Assembly (NCBI RefSeq): GCF_026230105.1
Contig: NC_079479.1
Coordinates: forward strand, 18,239,734-18,303,733
Source of the DNA: Diorhabda sublineata
Taxonomy: Eukaryota; Arthropoda; Insecta; Coleoptera; Chrysomelidae
Direction: 5' to 3'
DNA: 64,000 bases
A program made the position numbers and the translations under genes. This document shows, piece by piece, positions 36,567 through 50,004 of the stretch (position 1 is the stretch's first letter; every line of letters begins with the position of its first letter). Below the pieces are notes generated by a model that was not told where the DNA came from, ran no database searches, and saw only the letters and a list, made by a program, of their open reading frames with translations.

Positions 36567-39500
36567 CATATATTTGAATGAGTTTGCATCTAACTTTGTC
36601 AGATATCGTCGATTTACATCAATTGAAGCCCATTGAAGTCGATTTTCACTTTGTGTTGATTGAAAATTTTCAAAGTCTATCTTCCTCATTTGAAGTCGAA
36701 TTTCAACATTTCTCATATATTTGAATGAGTTTGCATCTAACTTGGTCAGATATCGTCGATTTACATCCATTGAAGCCCATTGAAGTCGATTGTCACTTTG
36801 TGTTTATTGAAAATTTTCAAAGTCTATCTTCCTCATTTGAAGTCGAATTTCAACATTTCTTATATATTTGAATGAGTTTGCATCTAACTTTGTCTGATAT
36901 CGTCGATTTACATTCATTGAAGCCCATTGAAGTCGATTCTCACTTTGTGTTGATAAAAAATTTTCAAAGTCTATCTTCCTCATTTGAAGTCGAATTTCAA
37001 CATTTCTCATATATTTGAATGAGTTCGCATCTAACTTTTTCAGATATCGTCGATTTACATTCATTGAGCCCATTGGGGTCGATTGTCACTTTGTGTTGAT
37101 TGAAAATTTTCAGTCTATCATCCTCATTTGAAGTCGAATTTCAACATTTCTCATTTATTTGAATGAGTTTGCATCTAACTCTGTCAGATATCGTCGATTT
37201 ACATCAATTGAAGCCCATTGAAGTCGATTCTCACTTTGTGTTGATTGAAAATTTTCAAAGTCTATCTTCCTCATTTGAAGTCGAATTTCAACATTTCTCA
37301 TATATTTGAATGAGTTTGCATCTGACTTTGTCAGATATCGTCGATTAACATCCATTGAAGCTCATTGAAGTCGATTGTCACTTTGTGTTTATTGAAAATT
37401 TTCAAAGTCTATCTTCCTCATTTGAAGTCGAATTTTTACATTTCTCATATATTTGAATGAGTTTGCATCTAACTTTGTCAGATATCGTCGATTTACATTC
37501 ATTGAAGCCCATTGAAGTCGATTCTCACTTTGTGTTGATTGAAAATTTTCAAAGTCTAACTTCCTCATTTGAAGTCGAATTTCAACATTTCTCATATATT
37601 TGATTGAGTTCGCATCTGACTTTGTCAGATATCGTCGATTAACATCCATTGAAGCCCATTGAAGTCGATTGTCACTTTGTGTTTATTGAAAATTTTCAAA
37701 GTCTATCTTCCTCATTTGAAGTCGAATTTCAACAATTCTTATATATTTGAATGAGTTTGCATCTAACTTTTTCAGATATCGTCGATTTACATTCATTGAA
37801 GCCCATTGAAGTCGATTCTCACTTTGTGTTGATTGAAAATTTTCAAAGTCTATCTTCCTCATTTGAAGTCGAATTTCAACATTTCTCATATATTTGAATG
37901 AGTTTGCATCTAACTTTGTCAGATATCGTCGATTTACATCCATTGAAGCCCATTGAAGTCGATTGTCACTTTGTGTTGATTGAAAATTTCCAAAGTCTAT
38001 CTTCCCCATTTGAAGTCGAATTTCAACATTTCTTATATATATAAATGAGTTCGCATCTAACTTTATCAGATATCGTCGATTTACATTCATTGAAGCCCAC
38101 TGAGGTCGATTGTCACTTTGTGTTTATTGAAAATTTTCAAAGTCTATCTTCCTCATTTGAAGTCGAATTTTAACATTTCTCATATATTTGAATGAATTTG
38201 CATCTAACTTTGTCAGATATCGTCGATTTACATTCATGGTAGCCCATTGAAGTCGATTCTCACTTTGTGTTTATTGAAAATTTTCAAAGTCTATCTTCCT
38301 CATTTGAAGTCGAATTTCAACATTTCTCATATATTTGAATGAGTTTGCATCTGACTTTGTCAGATATCGTCGATTAACATCCATTGAAGCCCATTGAAGT
38401 CGATTGTCACTTTGTGTTTATTGAAAATTTTCAAAGTCTATCTTCCTCATTTGAAGTCGAATTTCAACATTTCTTATATATTTGAATGAGTTTGCATCTA
38501 ACTTTGTCAGATATCGTCGATTTACATTCATTGAAGCCCATTGATGTCGATTCTCACTTTGTGTTGATTGAAAATTTTCAAAGTCTATCTTCCTCATTTG
38601 GTGTCGAATTTCAACATTTCTTATATATTTAAATGAGTTCGCATCTTACTTTATCAGATATCGTCGATTTACATTCATTGAAGCCCATTGAGGTCGATTT
38701 TCACTTTGTGTTTATTGAAAATTTTCAAAGTCTATCTTCCTCATTTGAAGTCGAATTTTAACATTTCTCATATATTTGAATGAATTTGCATCTAACTTTG
38801 TCAGATATCGTAGATTTACATTCATGGTAGCCCATTGAAGTCGATTCTCACTTTGTGTTTATTGAAAATTTTCAAAGTCTATCTTCCTCATTTGAAGTCG
38901 AATTTCAACATTTCTCATATATTTGAATGAGTTTGCATCTAACTTTGTCAGATATCGTCGATTTACATTCATTGAAGCCCATTGAAGTCGATTCTCACTT
39001 TGTGTTGATTGAAAATTTTCAAAGTCTATCTTCCTCATTTGAAGTCGAATTTCAACATTTCTCATATATTTGAATGAGTTTGCATCTAACTTTGTCAGAT
39101 ATCGTCGATTTACATTCATTGAAGCCCATTGAAGTCGATTCTCACTTTGTGTTGATTGAAAATTTTCAAAGTCTATCTTCCTCATTTGAAGTCGAATTTC
39201 AACATTTCTCATATATTTGAGTGAGTTCGCATCTGACTTTGTCAGATATCGTCGATTTACATTCATTGAAGCCCATTGAAGTCGATTCTCACTTTGTGTT
39301 GATTGAAAATTTTCAAAGTCTATCTTCCTCATTTGGTGTCGAATTTCAACATTTCTTATATATTTAAATGAGTTCGCATCTAACTTTATCAGATATCGTC
39401 GATTTACATTCATTGAAGCCCATTGAGGTCGATTTTCACTTTGTGTTTATTGAAAATTTTCAAAGTCTATCTTCCTCATTTGAAGTCGAATTTTAACATT

Positions 39501-40982
39501 TCTCATATATTTGAATGAATTTGCATCTAACTTTGTCAGATATCGTAGATTTACATTCATGGTAGCCCATTGAAGTCGATTCTCACTTTGTGTTTATTGA
39601 AAATTTTCAAAGTCTATCTTCCTCATTTGAAGTCGAATTTCAACATTTCTCATATATTTGAATGAGTTTGCATCTAACTTTGTCAGATATCGTCGATTTA
39701 CATTCATTGAAGCCCATTGAAGTCGATTCTCACTTTGTGTTGATTGAAAATTTTCAAAGTCTATCTTCCTCATTTGGTGTCGAATTTCAACATTTCTTAT
39801 ATATTTAAATGAGTTCGCATCTAACTTTATCAGATATCGTCGATTTACATTCATTGAAGCCCATTGAGGTCGATTTTCACTTTGTGTTTATTGAAAATTT
39901 TCAAAGTCTATCTTCCTCATTTGAAGTCGAATTTTAACATTTCTCATATATTTGAATGAATTTGCATCTAACTTTGTCAGATATCGTAGATTTACATTCA
40001 TGGTAGCCCATTGAAGTCGATTCTCACTTTGTGTTTATTGAAAATTTTCAAAGTCTATCTTCCTCATTTGAAGTCGAATTTCAACATTTCTCATATATTT
40101 GAATGAGTTTGCATCTAACTTTGTCAGATATCGTCGATTTACATTCATTGAAGCCCATTGAAGTCGATTCTCACTTTGTGTTGATTGAAAATTTTCAAAG
40201 TCTATCTTCCTCATTTGAAGTCGAATTTCAACATTTCTCATATATTTGAGTGAGTTCGCATCTGACTTTGTCAGATATCGTCGATTAACATCCATTGAAG
40301 CCCATTGAAGTCGATTGTCACTTTGTGTTTATTGAAAATTTTCAAAGTCTATCTTCCTCATTCGAAGTCGAATTTCAACATTTCTTATATATTTGAATGA
40401 GTTTGCATCTAACTTTGTCAGATATCGTCGATTTACATTCATTGAAGCCCATTGAAGTCGATTCTCACTTTGTGTTGATTGAAAATTTTCAAAGTCTATC
40501 TTCCTCATTTGGTGTCGAATTTCAACATTTCTTATATATTTAAATGAGTTCGCATCTAACTTTATCAGATATCGTCGATTTACATTCAATGAAGCCCATT
40601 GAGGTCGATTTTCACTTTGTGTTTATTGAAAATTTTCAAAGTCTATCTTCCTCATTTGAAGTCGAATTTCAACATTTCTTATATATTTGAATGAGTTTGC
40701 ATCTAACTTTGTCAGATATCGTCGATTTACATTCATTGAAGCCCATTGAAGTCGATTCTCACTTTGTGTTGATTGAAAATTTTCAAAGTCTATCTTCCTC
40801 ATTTTGTGTCGAATTTCAACATTTCTTATATATTTAAATGAGTTCGCATCTAACTTCATCAGATATCGTCGATTTACATTCAATGAAGCCCATTGAGGTC
40901 GATTTTCACTTTGTGTTTATTGAAAATTTGCAAAGTCTATCTTCCTCATTTGAAGTCGAATTCTAACATTTCTTATATATTT

Positions 40983-40994
40983 GAGAGGGTGGGC
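40983..40994 (+). repeat. G-rich patch GAGAGGGTGGGC, copy 1
   Basis: This replaces GAATGAGTTCGC. Five of ten consecutive bases differ, with no length change, in a monomer otherwise of ordinary type (preceded by AATTCTAACATTTC and followed by CTTTTTCAG). Confidence 0.9.
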
Positions 40995-42593
40995 ATCTAA
41001 CTTTTTCAGATATCGTCGATTTACATTCATTGAGCCCATTGGGGTCGATTGTCACTTTGTGTTGATTGAAAATTTTCAGTCTATCTTCCTCATTTGAAGT
41101 CGAATTTCAACATTTCTTATATATTTGAATGAGTTTGCATCTAACTTTGTCAGATATCGTCGATTTACATCAATTGAAGCCCATTTAAGTCGATTCTCAC
41201 TTTGTGTTGATTGAAAATTTTCAAAGTCTATCTTCCTCATTTGGTGTCGAATTTCAACATTTCTTATATATTTGGATGAGTTTGCATCTAACTTTTTCAG
41301 ATATCGTCGATTTACATTCATTGAGCCCATTGGGGTCGATTGTCACTTTGTGTTGATTGAAAATTTTCAGTCTATCTTCCTCATTTGAAGTCGAATTCCA
41401 ACATTTCTCATATATTTGAATGAGTTTGCATCTAACTTTGTCAGATATCGTCGATTTACATCAATTGAAGCCCATTGAAGTCGATTCTCACTTTGTGTTG
41501 ATTGAAAATTTTCAAAGTCTATCTTCCTCATTTGAAGTCGAATTTCAACATTTCTCATATATTTAAATGAGTTTGCATCTAACTTTGTCAGATATCGTCG
41601 ATTTACATTCATTGAAGCCCATTGAAGTCGATTCTCACTTTGTGTTGATTGAAAATTTTCAAAGTCTATCTTCCTCATTTGAAGTCGAATTTCAACATTT
41701 CTCATATATTTGAGTGAGTTCGCATCTGACTTTGTCAGATATCGTCGATTTACATTCATTGAAGCCCATTGAAGTCGATTCTCACTTTGTGTTGATTGAA
41801 AATTTTCAAAGTCTATCTTCCTCATTTGGTGTCGAATTTCAACATTTCTTATATATTTAAATGAGTTCGCATCTAACTTTATCAGATATCGTCGATTTAC
41901 ATTCATTGAAGCCCATTGAAGTCGATTCTCACTTTGTGTTGATTGAAAATTTTCAAAGTCTATCTTCCTCATTTGGTGTCGAATTTCAACATTTCTTATA
42001 TATTTAAATGAGTTCGCATCTAACTTTATCAGATATCGTCGATTTACATTCATTGAAGCCCATTGAGGTCGATTTTCACTTTGTGTTTATTGAAAATTTT
42101 CAAAGTCTATCTTCCTCATTTGGTGTCGAATTTCAACATTTCTTATATATTTAAATGAGTTCGCATCTAACTTTATCAGATATCGTCGATTTACATTCAT
42201 TGAAGCCCATTGAGGTCGATTTTCACTTTGTGTTTATTGAAAATTTTCAAAGTCTATCTTCCTCATTTGAAGTCGAATTTTAACATTTCTCATATATTTG
42301 AATGAATTTGCATCTAACTTTGTCAGATATCGTCGATTTACATTCATTGAAGCCCATTGAAGTCGATTCTCACTTTGTGTTGATTGAAAATTTTCAAAGT
42401 CTATCTTCCTCATTTGGTGTCGAATTTCAACATTTCTTATATATTTAAATGAGTTCGCATCTAACTTTATCAGATATCGTCGATTTACATTCATTGAAGC
42501 CCATTGAGGTCGATTTTCACTTTGTGTTTATTGAAAATTTTCAAAGTCTATCTTCCTCATTTGAAGTCGAATTCTAACATTTCTTATATATTT

Positions 42594-42605
42594 GAGAGGG
42601 TGGGC
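42594..42605 (+). repeat. G-rich patch GAGAGGGTGGGC, copy 2
   Basis: Same patch and same flanks as copy 1, at an offset of 1611 bp (11 x 147 minus 6). Confidence 0.9.
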
Positions 42606-43529
42606 ATCTAACTTTTTCAGATATCGTCGATTTACATTCATTGAGCCCATTGGGGTCGATTGTCACTTTGTGTTGATTGAAAATTTTCAGTCTATCTTCC
42701 TCATTTGAAGTCGAATTTCAACATTTCTTATATATTTGAATGAGTTTGCATCTAACTTTGTCAGATATCGTCGATTTACATCAATTGAAGCCCATTTAAG
42801 TCGATTCTCACTTTGTGTTGATTGAAAATTTTCAAAGTCTATCTTCCTCATTTGGTGTCGAATTTCAACATTTCTTATATATTTGGATGAGTTTGCATCT
42901 AACTTTTTCAGATATCGTCGATTTACATTCATTGAGCCCATTGGGGTCGATTGTCACTTTGTGTTGATTGAAAATTTTCAGTCTATCTTCCTCATTTGAA
43001 GTCGAATTTCAACATTTCTCATATATTTGAATGAGTTTGCATCTAACTTTGTCAGATATCGTCGATTTACATCAATTGAAGCCCATTGAAGTCGATTCTC
43101 ACTTTGTGTTGATTGAAAATTTTCAAAGTCTATCTTCCTCATTTGAAGTCGAATTTCAACATTTCTCATATATTTGAATGAGTTTGCATCTAACTTTGTC
43201 AGATATCGTCGATTTACATTCATTGAAGCCCATTGAAGTCGATTCTCACTTTGTGTTGATTGAAAATTTTCAAAGTCTATCTTCCTCATTTGAAGTCGAA
43301 TTTCAACATTTCTCATATATTTGAGTGAGTTCGCATCTGACTTTGTCAGATATCGTCGATTTACATTCATTGAAGCCCATTGAAGTCGATTCTCACTTTG
43401 TGTTGATTGAAAATTTTCAAAGTCTATCTTCCTCATTTGGTGTCGAATTTCAACATTTCTTATATATTTAAATGAGTTCGCATCTAACTTTATCAGATAT
43501 CGTCGATTTACATTCATTGAAGCCCATTG

Positions 43530-45804
43530 AGGTCGATTTTCACTTTGTGTTTATTGAAAATTTTCAAAGTCTATCTTCCTCATTTGAAGTCGAATTTCAA
43601 CATTTCTTATATATTTGAATGAGTTTGCATCTAACTTTGTCAGATATCGTCGATTTACATTAATTGAAGCCCATTGAAGTCGATTCTCACTTTGTGTTGA
43701 TTGAAAATTTTCAAAGTCTATCTTCCTCATTTGGTGTCGAATTTCAACATTTCTTATATATTTAAATGAGTTCGCATCTAACTTTATCAGATATCGTCGA
43801 TTTACATTCATTGAAGCCCATTGAGGTCGATTTTCACTTTGTGTTTATTGAAAATTTTCAAAGTCTATCTTCCTCATTTGAAGTCGAATTTTAACATTTC
43901 TCATATATTTGAATGAATTTGCATCTAACTTTGTCAGATATCGTAGATTTACATTCATGGTAGCCCATTGAAGTCGATTCTCACTTTGTGTTTATTGAAA
44001 ATTTTCAAAGTCTATCTTCCTCATTTGAAGTCGAATTTCAACATTTCTCATATATTTGAATGAGTTTGCATCTAACTTTGTCAGATATCGTCGATTTACA
44101 TTCATTGAAGCCCATTGAAGTCGATTCTCACTTTGTGTTGATTGAAAATTTTCAAAGTCTATCTTCCTCATTTGAAGTCGAATTTCAACATTTCTCATAT
44201 ATTTGAGTGAGTTCGCATCTGACTTTGTCAGATATCGTCGATTAACATCCATTGAAGCCCATTGAAGTCGATTGTCACTTTGTGTTTATTGAAAATTTTC
44301 AAAGTCTATCTTCCTCATTCGAAGTCGAATTTCAACATTTCTTATATATTTGAATGAGTTTGCATCTAACTTTGTCAGATATCGTCGATTTACATTCATT
44401 GAAGCCCATTGAAGTCGATTCTCACTTTGTGTTGATTGAAAATTTTCAAAGTCTATCTTCCTCATTTGGTGTCGAATTTCAACATTTCTTATATATTTAA
44501 ATGAGTTCGCATCTAACTTTATCAGATATCGTCGATTTACATTCATTGAAGCCCATTGAGGTCGATTTTCACTTTGTGTTTATTGAAAATTTTCAAAGTC
44601 TATCTTCCTCATTTGAAGTCGAATTTTAACATTTCTCATATATTTGAATGAATTTGCATCTAACTTTGTCAGATATCGTAGATTTACATTCATGGTAGCC
44701 CATTGAAGTCGATTCTCACTTTGTGTTTATTGAAAATTTTCAAAGTCTATCTTCCTCATTTGAAGTCGAATTTCAACATTTCTCATATATTTGAATGAGT
44801 TTGCATCTAACTTTGTCAGATATCGTCGATTTACATTCATTGAAGCCCATTGAAGTCGATTCTCACTTTGTGTTGATTGAAAATTTTCAAAGTCTATCTT
44901 CCTCATTTGGTGTCGAATTTCAACATTTCTTATATATTTAAATGAGTTCGCATCTAACTTTATCAGATATCGTCGATTTACATTCATTGAAGCCCATTGA
45001 GGTCGATTTTCACTTTGTGTTTATTGAAAATTTTCAAAGTCTATCTTCCTCATTTGAAGTCGAATTTTAACATTTCTCATATATTTGAATGAATTTGCAT
45101 CTTACTTTGTCAGATATCGTAGATTTACATTCATGGTAGCCCATTGAAGTCGATTCTCACTTTGTGTTTATTGAAAATTTTCAAAGTCTATCTTCCTCAT
45201 TTGAAGTCGAATTTCAACATTTCTCATATATTTGAATGAGTTTGCATCTAACTTTGTCAGATATCGTCGATTTACATTCATTGAAGCCCATTGAAGTCGA
45301 TTCTCACTTTGTGTTGATTGAAAATTTTCAAAGTCTATCTTCCTCATTTGAAGTCGAATTTCAACATTTCTCATATATTTGAGTGAGTTCGCATCTGACT
45401 TTGTCAGATATCGTCGATTAACATCCATTGAAGCCCATTGAAGTCGATTGTCACTTTGTGTTTATTGAAAATTTTCAAAGTCTATCTTCCTCATTCGAAG
45501 TCGAATTTCAACATTTCTTATATATTTGAATGAGTTTGCATCTAACTTTGTCAGATATCGTCGATTTACATTCATTGAAGCCCATTGAAGTCGATTCTCA
45601 CTTTGTGTTGATTGAAAATTTTCAAAGTCTATCTTCCTCATTTGGTGTCGAATTTCAACATTTCTTATATATTTAAATGAGTTCGCATCTAACTTTATCA
45701 GATATCGTCGATTTACATTCAATGAAGCCCATTGAGGTCGATTTTCACTTTGTGTTTATTGAAAATTTTCAAAGTCTATCTTCCTCATTTGAAGTCGAAT
45801 TTCA
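43530..45804. repeat. 1176-bp higher-order repeat (8 monomers), two tandem copies
   Basis: Units are about 43530-44705 and 44706-45804, with a period of exactly 8 x 147. Shared marks include CATTCGAAGTCG (44317 and 45493), CGTAGATTT (43942 and 45118, in step with a further copy near 44668) and the GAGTGAG to AACATCC transition (44205 and 45381). A private change is CTTACTTTG near 45102. Confidence 0.8.
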
Positions 45805-46115
45805 ACATTTCTTATATATTTGAATGAGTTTGCATCTAACTTTGTCAGATATCGTCGATTTACATTCATTGAAGCCCATTGAAGTCGATTCTCACTTTGT
45901 GTTGATTGAAAATTTTCAAAGTCTATCTTCCTCATTTGGTGTCGAATTTCAACATTTCTTATATATTTAAATGAGTTCGCAGCTAACTTCATCAGATATC
46001 GTCGATTTACATTCAATGAAGCCCATTGAGGTCGATTTTCACTTTGTGTTTATTGAAAATTTGCAAAGTCTATCTTCCTCATTTGAAGTCGAATTCTAAC
46101 ATTTCTTATATATTT

Positions 46116-46127
46116 GAGAGGGTGGGC
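46116..46127 (+). repeat. G-rich patch GAGAGGGTGGGC, copy 3
   Basis: Same patch and flanks, exactly 5133 bp from copy 1, consistent with copying as part of the larger block. Confidence 0.9.
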
Positions 46128-46929
46128 ATCTAACTTTTTCAGATATCGTCGATTTACATTCATTGAGCCCATTGGGGTCGATTGTCACTTTGTGTTGATT
46201 GAAAATTTTCAGTCTATCTTCCTCATTTGAAGTCGAATTTCAACATTTCTTATATATTTGAATGAGTTTGCATCTAACTTTGTCAGATATCGTCGATTTA
46301 CATCAATTGAAGCCCATTTAAGTCGATTCTCACTTTGTGTTGATTGAAAATTTTCAAAGTCTATCTTCCTCATTTGGTGTCGAATTTCAACATTTCTTAT
46401 ATATTTGGATGAGTTTGCATCTAACTTTTTCAGATATCGTCGATTTACATTCATTGAGCCCATTGGGGTCGATTGTCACTTTGTGTTGATTGAAAATTTT
46501 CAGTCTATCTTCCTCATTTGAAGTCGAATTTCAACATTTCTCATATATTTGAATGAGTTTGCATCTAACTTTGTCAGATATCGTCGATTTACATCAATTG
46601 AAGCCCATTGAAGTCGATTCTCACTTTGTGTTGATTGAAAATTTTCAAAGTCTATCTTCCTCATTTGAAGTCGAATTTCAACATTTCTCATATATTTGAA
46701 TGAGTTTGCATCTAACTTTGTCAGATATCGTCGATTTACATTCATTGAAGCCCATTGAAGTCGATTCTCACTTTGTGTTGATTGAAAATTTTCAAAGTCT
46801 ATCTTCCTCATTTGAAGTCGAATTTCAACATTTCTCATATATTTGAGTGAGTTCGCATCTGACTTTGTCAGATATCGTCGATTAACATCCATTGAAGCCC
46901 ATTGAAGTCGATTGTCACTTTGTGTTTAT

Positions 46930-49820
46930 TGAAAATTTTCAAAGTCTATCTTCCTCATTTGGTGTCGAATTTCAACATTTCTCATATATTTAAATGAGTT
47001 CGCATCTAACTTTATCAGATATCGTCGATTTACATTCATTGAAGCCGATTGAGGTCGATTTTCACTTTGTGTTTATTGAAAATTTTCAAAGTCTATCTTC
47101 CTCATTTGAAGTCGAATTTTAACATTTCTCATATATTTGAATGAATTTGCATCTAACTTTGTCAGATATCGTCGATTTACATTCATGGTAGCCCATTGAA
47201 GTCGATTCTCACTTTGTGTTTATTGAAAATTTTCAAAGTCTATCTTCCTCATTTGAAGTCGAATTTCAACATTTCTCATATATTTGAATGAGTTTGCATC
47301 TAACTTTGTCAGATATCGTCGATTTACATTCATTGAAGCCCATTGAAGTCGATTCTCACTTTGTGTTGATTGAAAATTTTCAAAGTCTATCTTCCTCATT
47401 TGAAGTCGAATTTTAACATTTCTTATATATTTGAATGAGTTCGCATCTAACTTTTTCAGATATCGTCGATTTACATTCATTGAGCCCATTGGGGTCGATT
47501 GTCACTTTGTGTTGATTGAAAATTTTCAGTCTATCTTCCTCATTTGAAGTCGAATTTCAACATTTCTTATATATTTGAATGAGTTTGCATCTAACTTTGT
47601 CAGATATCGTCGATTTACATTCATTGAAGCCCATTGAAGTCGATTCTCACTTTGTGTTGATTGAAAATTTTCAAAGTCTATCTTCCTCATTTGAAGTCGA
47701 ATTTCAACATTTCTTATATATTTGAATGAGTTTGCATCTAACTTTGTCAGATATCGTCGATTTACATCAATTGAAGCCCATTGAAGTCGATTCTCACTTT
47801 GTGTTTATTGAAAATTTTCAAAGTCTATCTTCCTCATTTGAAGTCGAATTTCAACATTTCTTATATATTTGAATGAGTTTGCATCTAACTTTGTCAGATA
47901 TCGTCGATTTACAACAATTGAAGCCCATTTAAGTCGATTCTCACTTTGTGTTGATTGAAAATTTTCAAAGTCTATCTTCCTCATTTGGTGTCGAATTTCA
48001 ACATTTCTTATATATTTGGATGAGTTTGCATCTAACTTTTTCAGATATCGTCGATTTACATTCATTGAGCCCATAGGGGTCGATTGTCACTTTGTGTTGA
48101 TTGAAAATTTTCAGTCTATCTTCCTCATTTGAAGTCGAATTTCAACATTTCTCATATATTTGAATGAGTTTGCATCTAACTTTGTCAGATATCGTCGATT
48201 TACATCAATTGAAGCCCATTGAAGTCGATTCTCACTTTGTGTTGATTGAAAATTTTCAAAGTCTATCTTCCTCATTTGAAGTCGAATTTCAACATTTCTC
48301 ATATATTTGAGTGAGTTCGCATCTGACTTTGTCAGATATCGTCGATTAACATCCATTGAAGCCCATTGAAGTCGATTGTCACTTTGTGTTTATTGAAAAT
48401 TTTCAAAGTCTATCTTCCTCATTTGGTGTCGAATTTCAACATTTCTCATATATTTAAATGAGTTCGCATCTAACTTTATCAGATATCGTCGATTTACATT
48501 CATTGAAGCCCATTGAGGTCGATTTTCACTTTGTGTTTATTGAAAATTTTCAAAGTCTATCTTCCTCATTTGAAGTCGAATTTTAACATTTCTCATATAT
48601 TTGAATGAATTTGCATCTAACTTTGTCAGATATCGTCGATTTGCATTCATGGTAGCCCATTGAAGTCGATTCTCACTTTGTGTTTATTGAAAATTTTCAA
48701 AGTCTATCTTCCTCATTTGAAGTCGAATTTCAACATTTCTCATATATTTGAATGAGTGTGCATCTAACTTTGTCAGATATCGTCGATTTACATTCATTGA
48801 AGCCCATTGAAGTCGATTCTTACTTTGTGTTGATTGAAAATTTTCAAAGTCTATCTTCCTCATTTGAAGTCGAATTTTAACATTTCTTATATATTTGAAT
48901 GAGTTCGCATCTAACTTTTTCAGATATCGTCGATTTACATTCATTGAGCCCATTGGGGTCGATTGTCACTTTGTGTTGATTGAAAATTTTAAAAGTCTAT
49001 CTTCCTCATTTGAAGTCGAATTTCAACATTTCTTATATATTTGAATGAGTTTGCATCTAACTTTGTCAGATATCGTCGATTTACATCAATTGAAGCCCAT
49101 TGAAGTCGATTCTCACTTTGTGTTTATTGAAAATTTTCAAAGTCTATCTTCCTCATTTGAAGGCGAATTTTAACATTTCTTATATATTTGAACGAGTTCG
49201 CATCTAACTTTTTCAGATATCGTCGATTTACATTCATTGAGCCCATTGGGGTCGATTGTCACTTTGTGTTGATTGAAAATTTTCAGTCTATCTTCCTCAT
49301 TTGAAGTCGAATTTCAACATTTCTTATATATTTGAATGAGTTTGCATCTAACTTTGTCAGATATCGTCGATTTACATTCATTGAAGCCCGTTGAAGTCGA
49401 TTCTCACTTTGTGTTGATTGAAAATTTTCAAAGTCTATCTTCCTCATTTGAAGTTGAATTTCAACATTTCTTATATATTTGAATGAGTTTGCATCTAACT
49501 TTGTCAGATATCGTCGATTTACATCAATTGAAGCCCATTTAAGTCGATTCTCACTTTGTGTTGATTGAAAATTTTCAAAGTCTATCTTCCTCATTTGGTG
49601 TCGAATTTCAACATTTCTTATATATTTGGATGAGTTTGCATCTAACTTTTTCAGATATCGTCGATTTACATTCATTGAGCCCATTGGGGTCGATTGTCAC
49701 TTTGTGTTGATTGAAAATTTTCAGTCTATCTTCCTCATTTGAAGTCGAATTTCAACATTTCTCATATATTTGAATGAGTTTGCATCTAACTTTGTCAGAT
49801 ATCGTCGATTTACATCAATT
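46930..49820. repeat. Duplicated block, partner at 51462-54360
   Basis: Shared marks include CATAGGGGTCG (48073 and 52458), GATTTGCATTCATGG (48638 and 53023), AACGAGTTCGC (49191 and 53721) and GCCCGTTGAAG (49386 and 53926). The offset starts at 4532, falls to 4385 and returns to about 4530. The first step is one whole monomer (147 bp). The second is 145 bp: one monomer, with CAG replaced by AAAAG at the joint. Two one-monomer differences therefore separate the copies. Confidence 0.75.
48947..48998 (+). repeat. Hybrid monomer joining 144-type left half to 147-type right half
   Basis: The left marker of the 144-bp class (CATTGAGCCCATTGGGG) is present, but the right marker is not: the palindrome region reads ATTTTAAAAGTC instead of ATTTTCAGTC. 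In the partner block at 53332-53530 a complete 144-bp monomer is followed by one more ordinary monomer. The structure fits loss of one monomer with the joint at the GAAAATTTTC palindrome. Confidence 0.7.
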
Positions 49821-50004
49821 GAAGCCCATTGAAGTCGATTCTCACTTTGTGTTGATTGAAAATTTTCAAAGTCTATCTTCCTCATTTGAAGTCGAATTCT
49901 AACATTTCTTATATATTTGAATGAGTTTGCATCTAACTTTTTCAGATATCGTCGATTTACATTCATTGAGCCCATTGGGGTCGATTGTCACTTTGTGTTG
50001 ATTG

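Larger units (their letters stand above)
19900..38700. repeat. Subdomain with 144-bp monomers and 1467/1170-bp HORs
   Basis: The 144-bp class enters at about 19.9 kb and is scattered through this part, roughly one per 2-10 monomers. Other marks are CTTTTTCAG, ATTAAAAATTTTC, AACTTGGTCAG, AATTTTTACATTTC, ATTTGATTGAG and AATTTCCAAAG. Several ordered blocks are re-used, notably about 20.8-21.5 kb at 29.9-30.6 kb and again at 37.1-37.7 kb, about 25.2-25.5 kb at 29.0-29.3 kb, and about 23.3-23.6 kb at 32.2-32.5 kb. Confidence 0.75.
38700..46930. repeat. Subdomain with 5133-bp-offset duplication
   Basis: Marked by CGTAGATTTACATTCATGG copies, TTTGGTGTCG monomers, CATTCAATGAAG and a G-rich patch seen three times. 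The block at about 38.70-41.5 kb recurs at about 43.83-46.6 kb (offset 35 x 147 minus 12). Within the shared block the order of one or two monomers near 39.0-39.3 kb and 44.2 kb differs, as if by local exchange or conversion. Confidence 0.75.
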
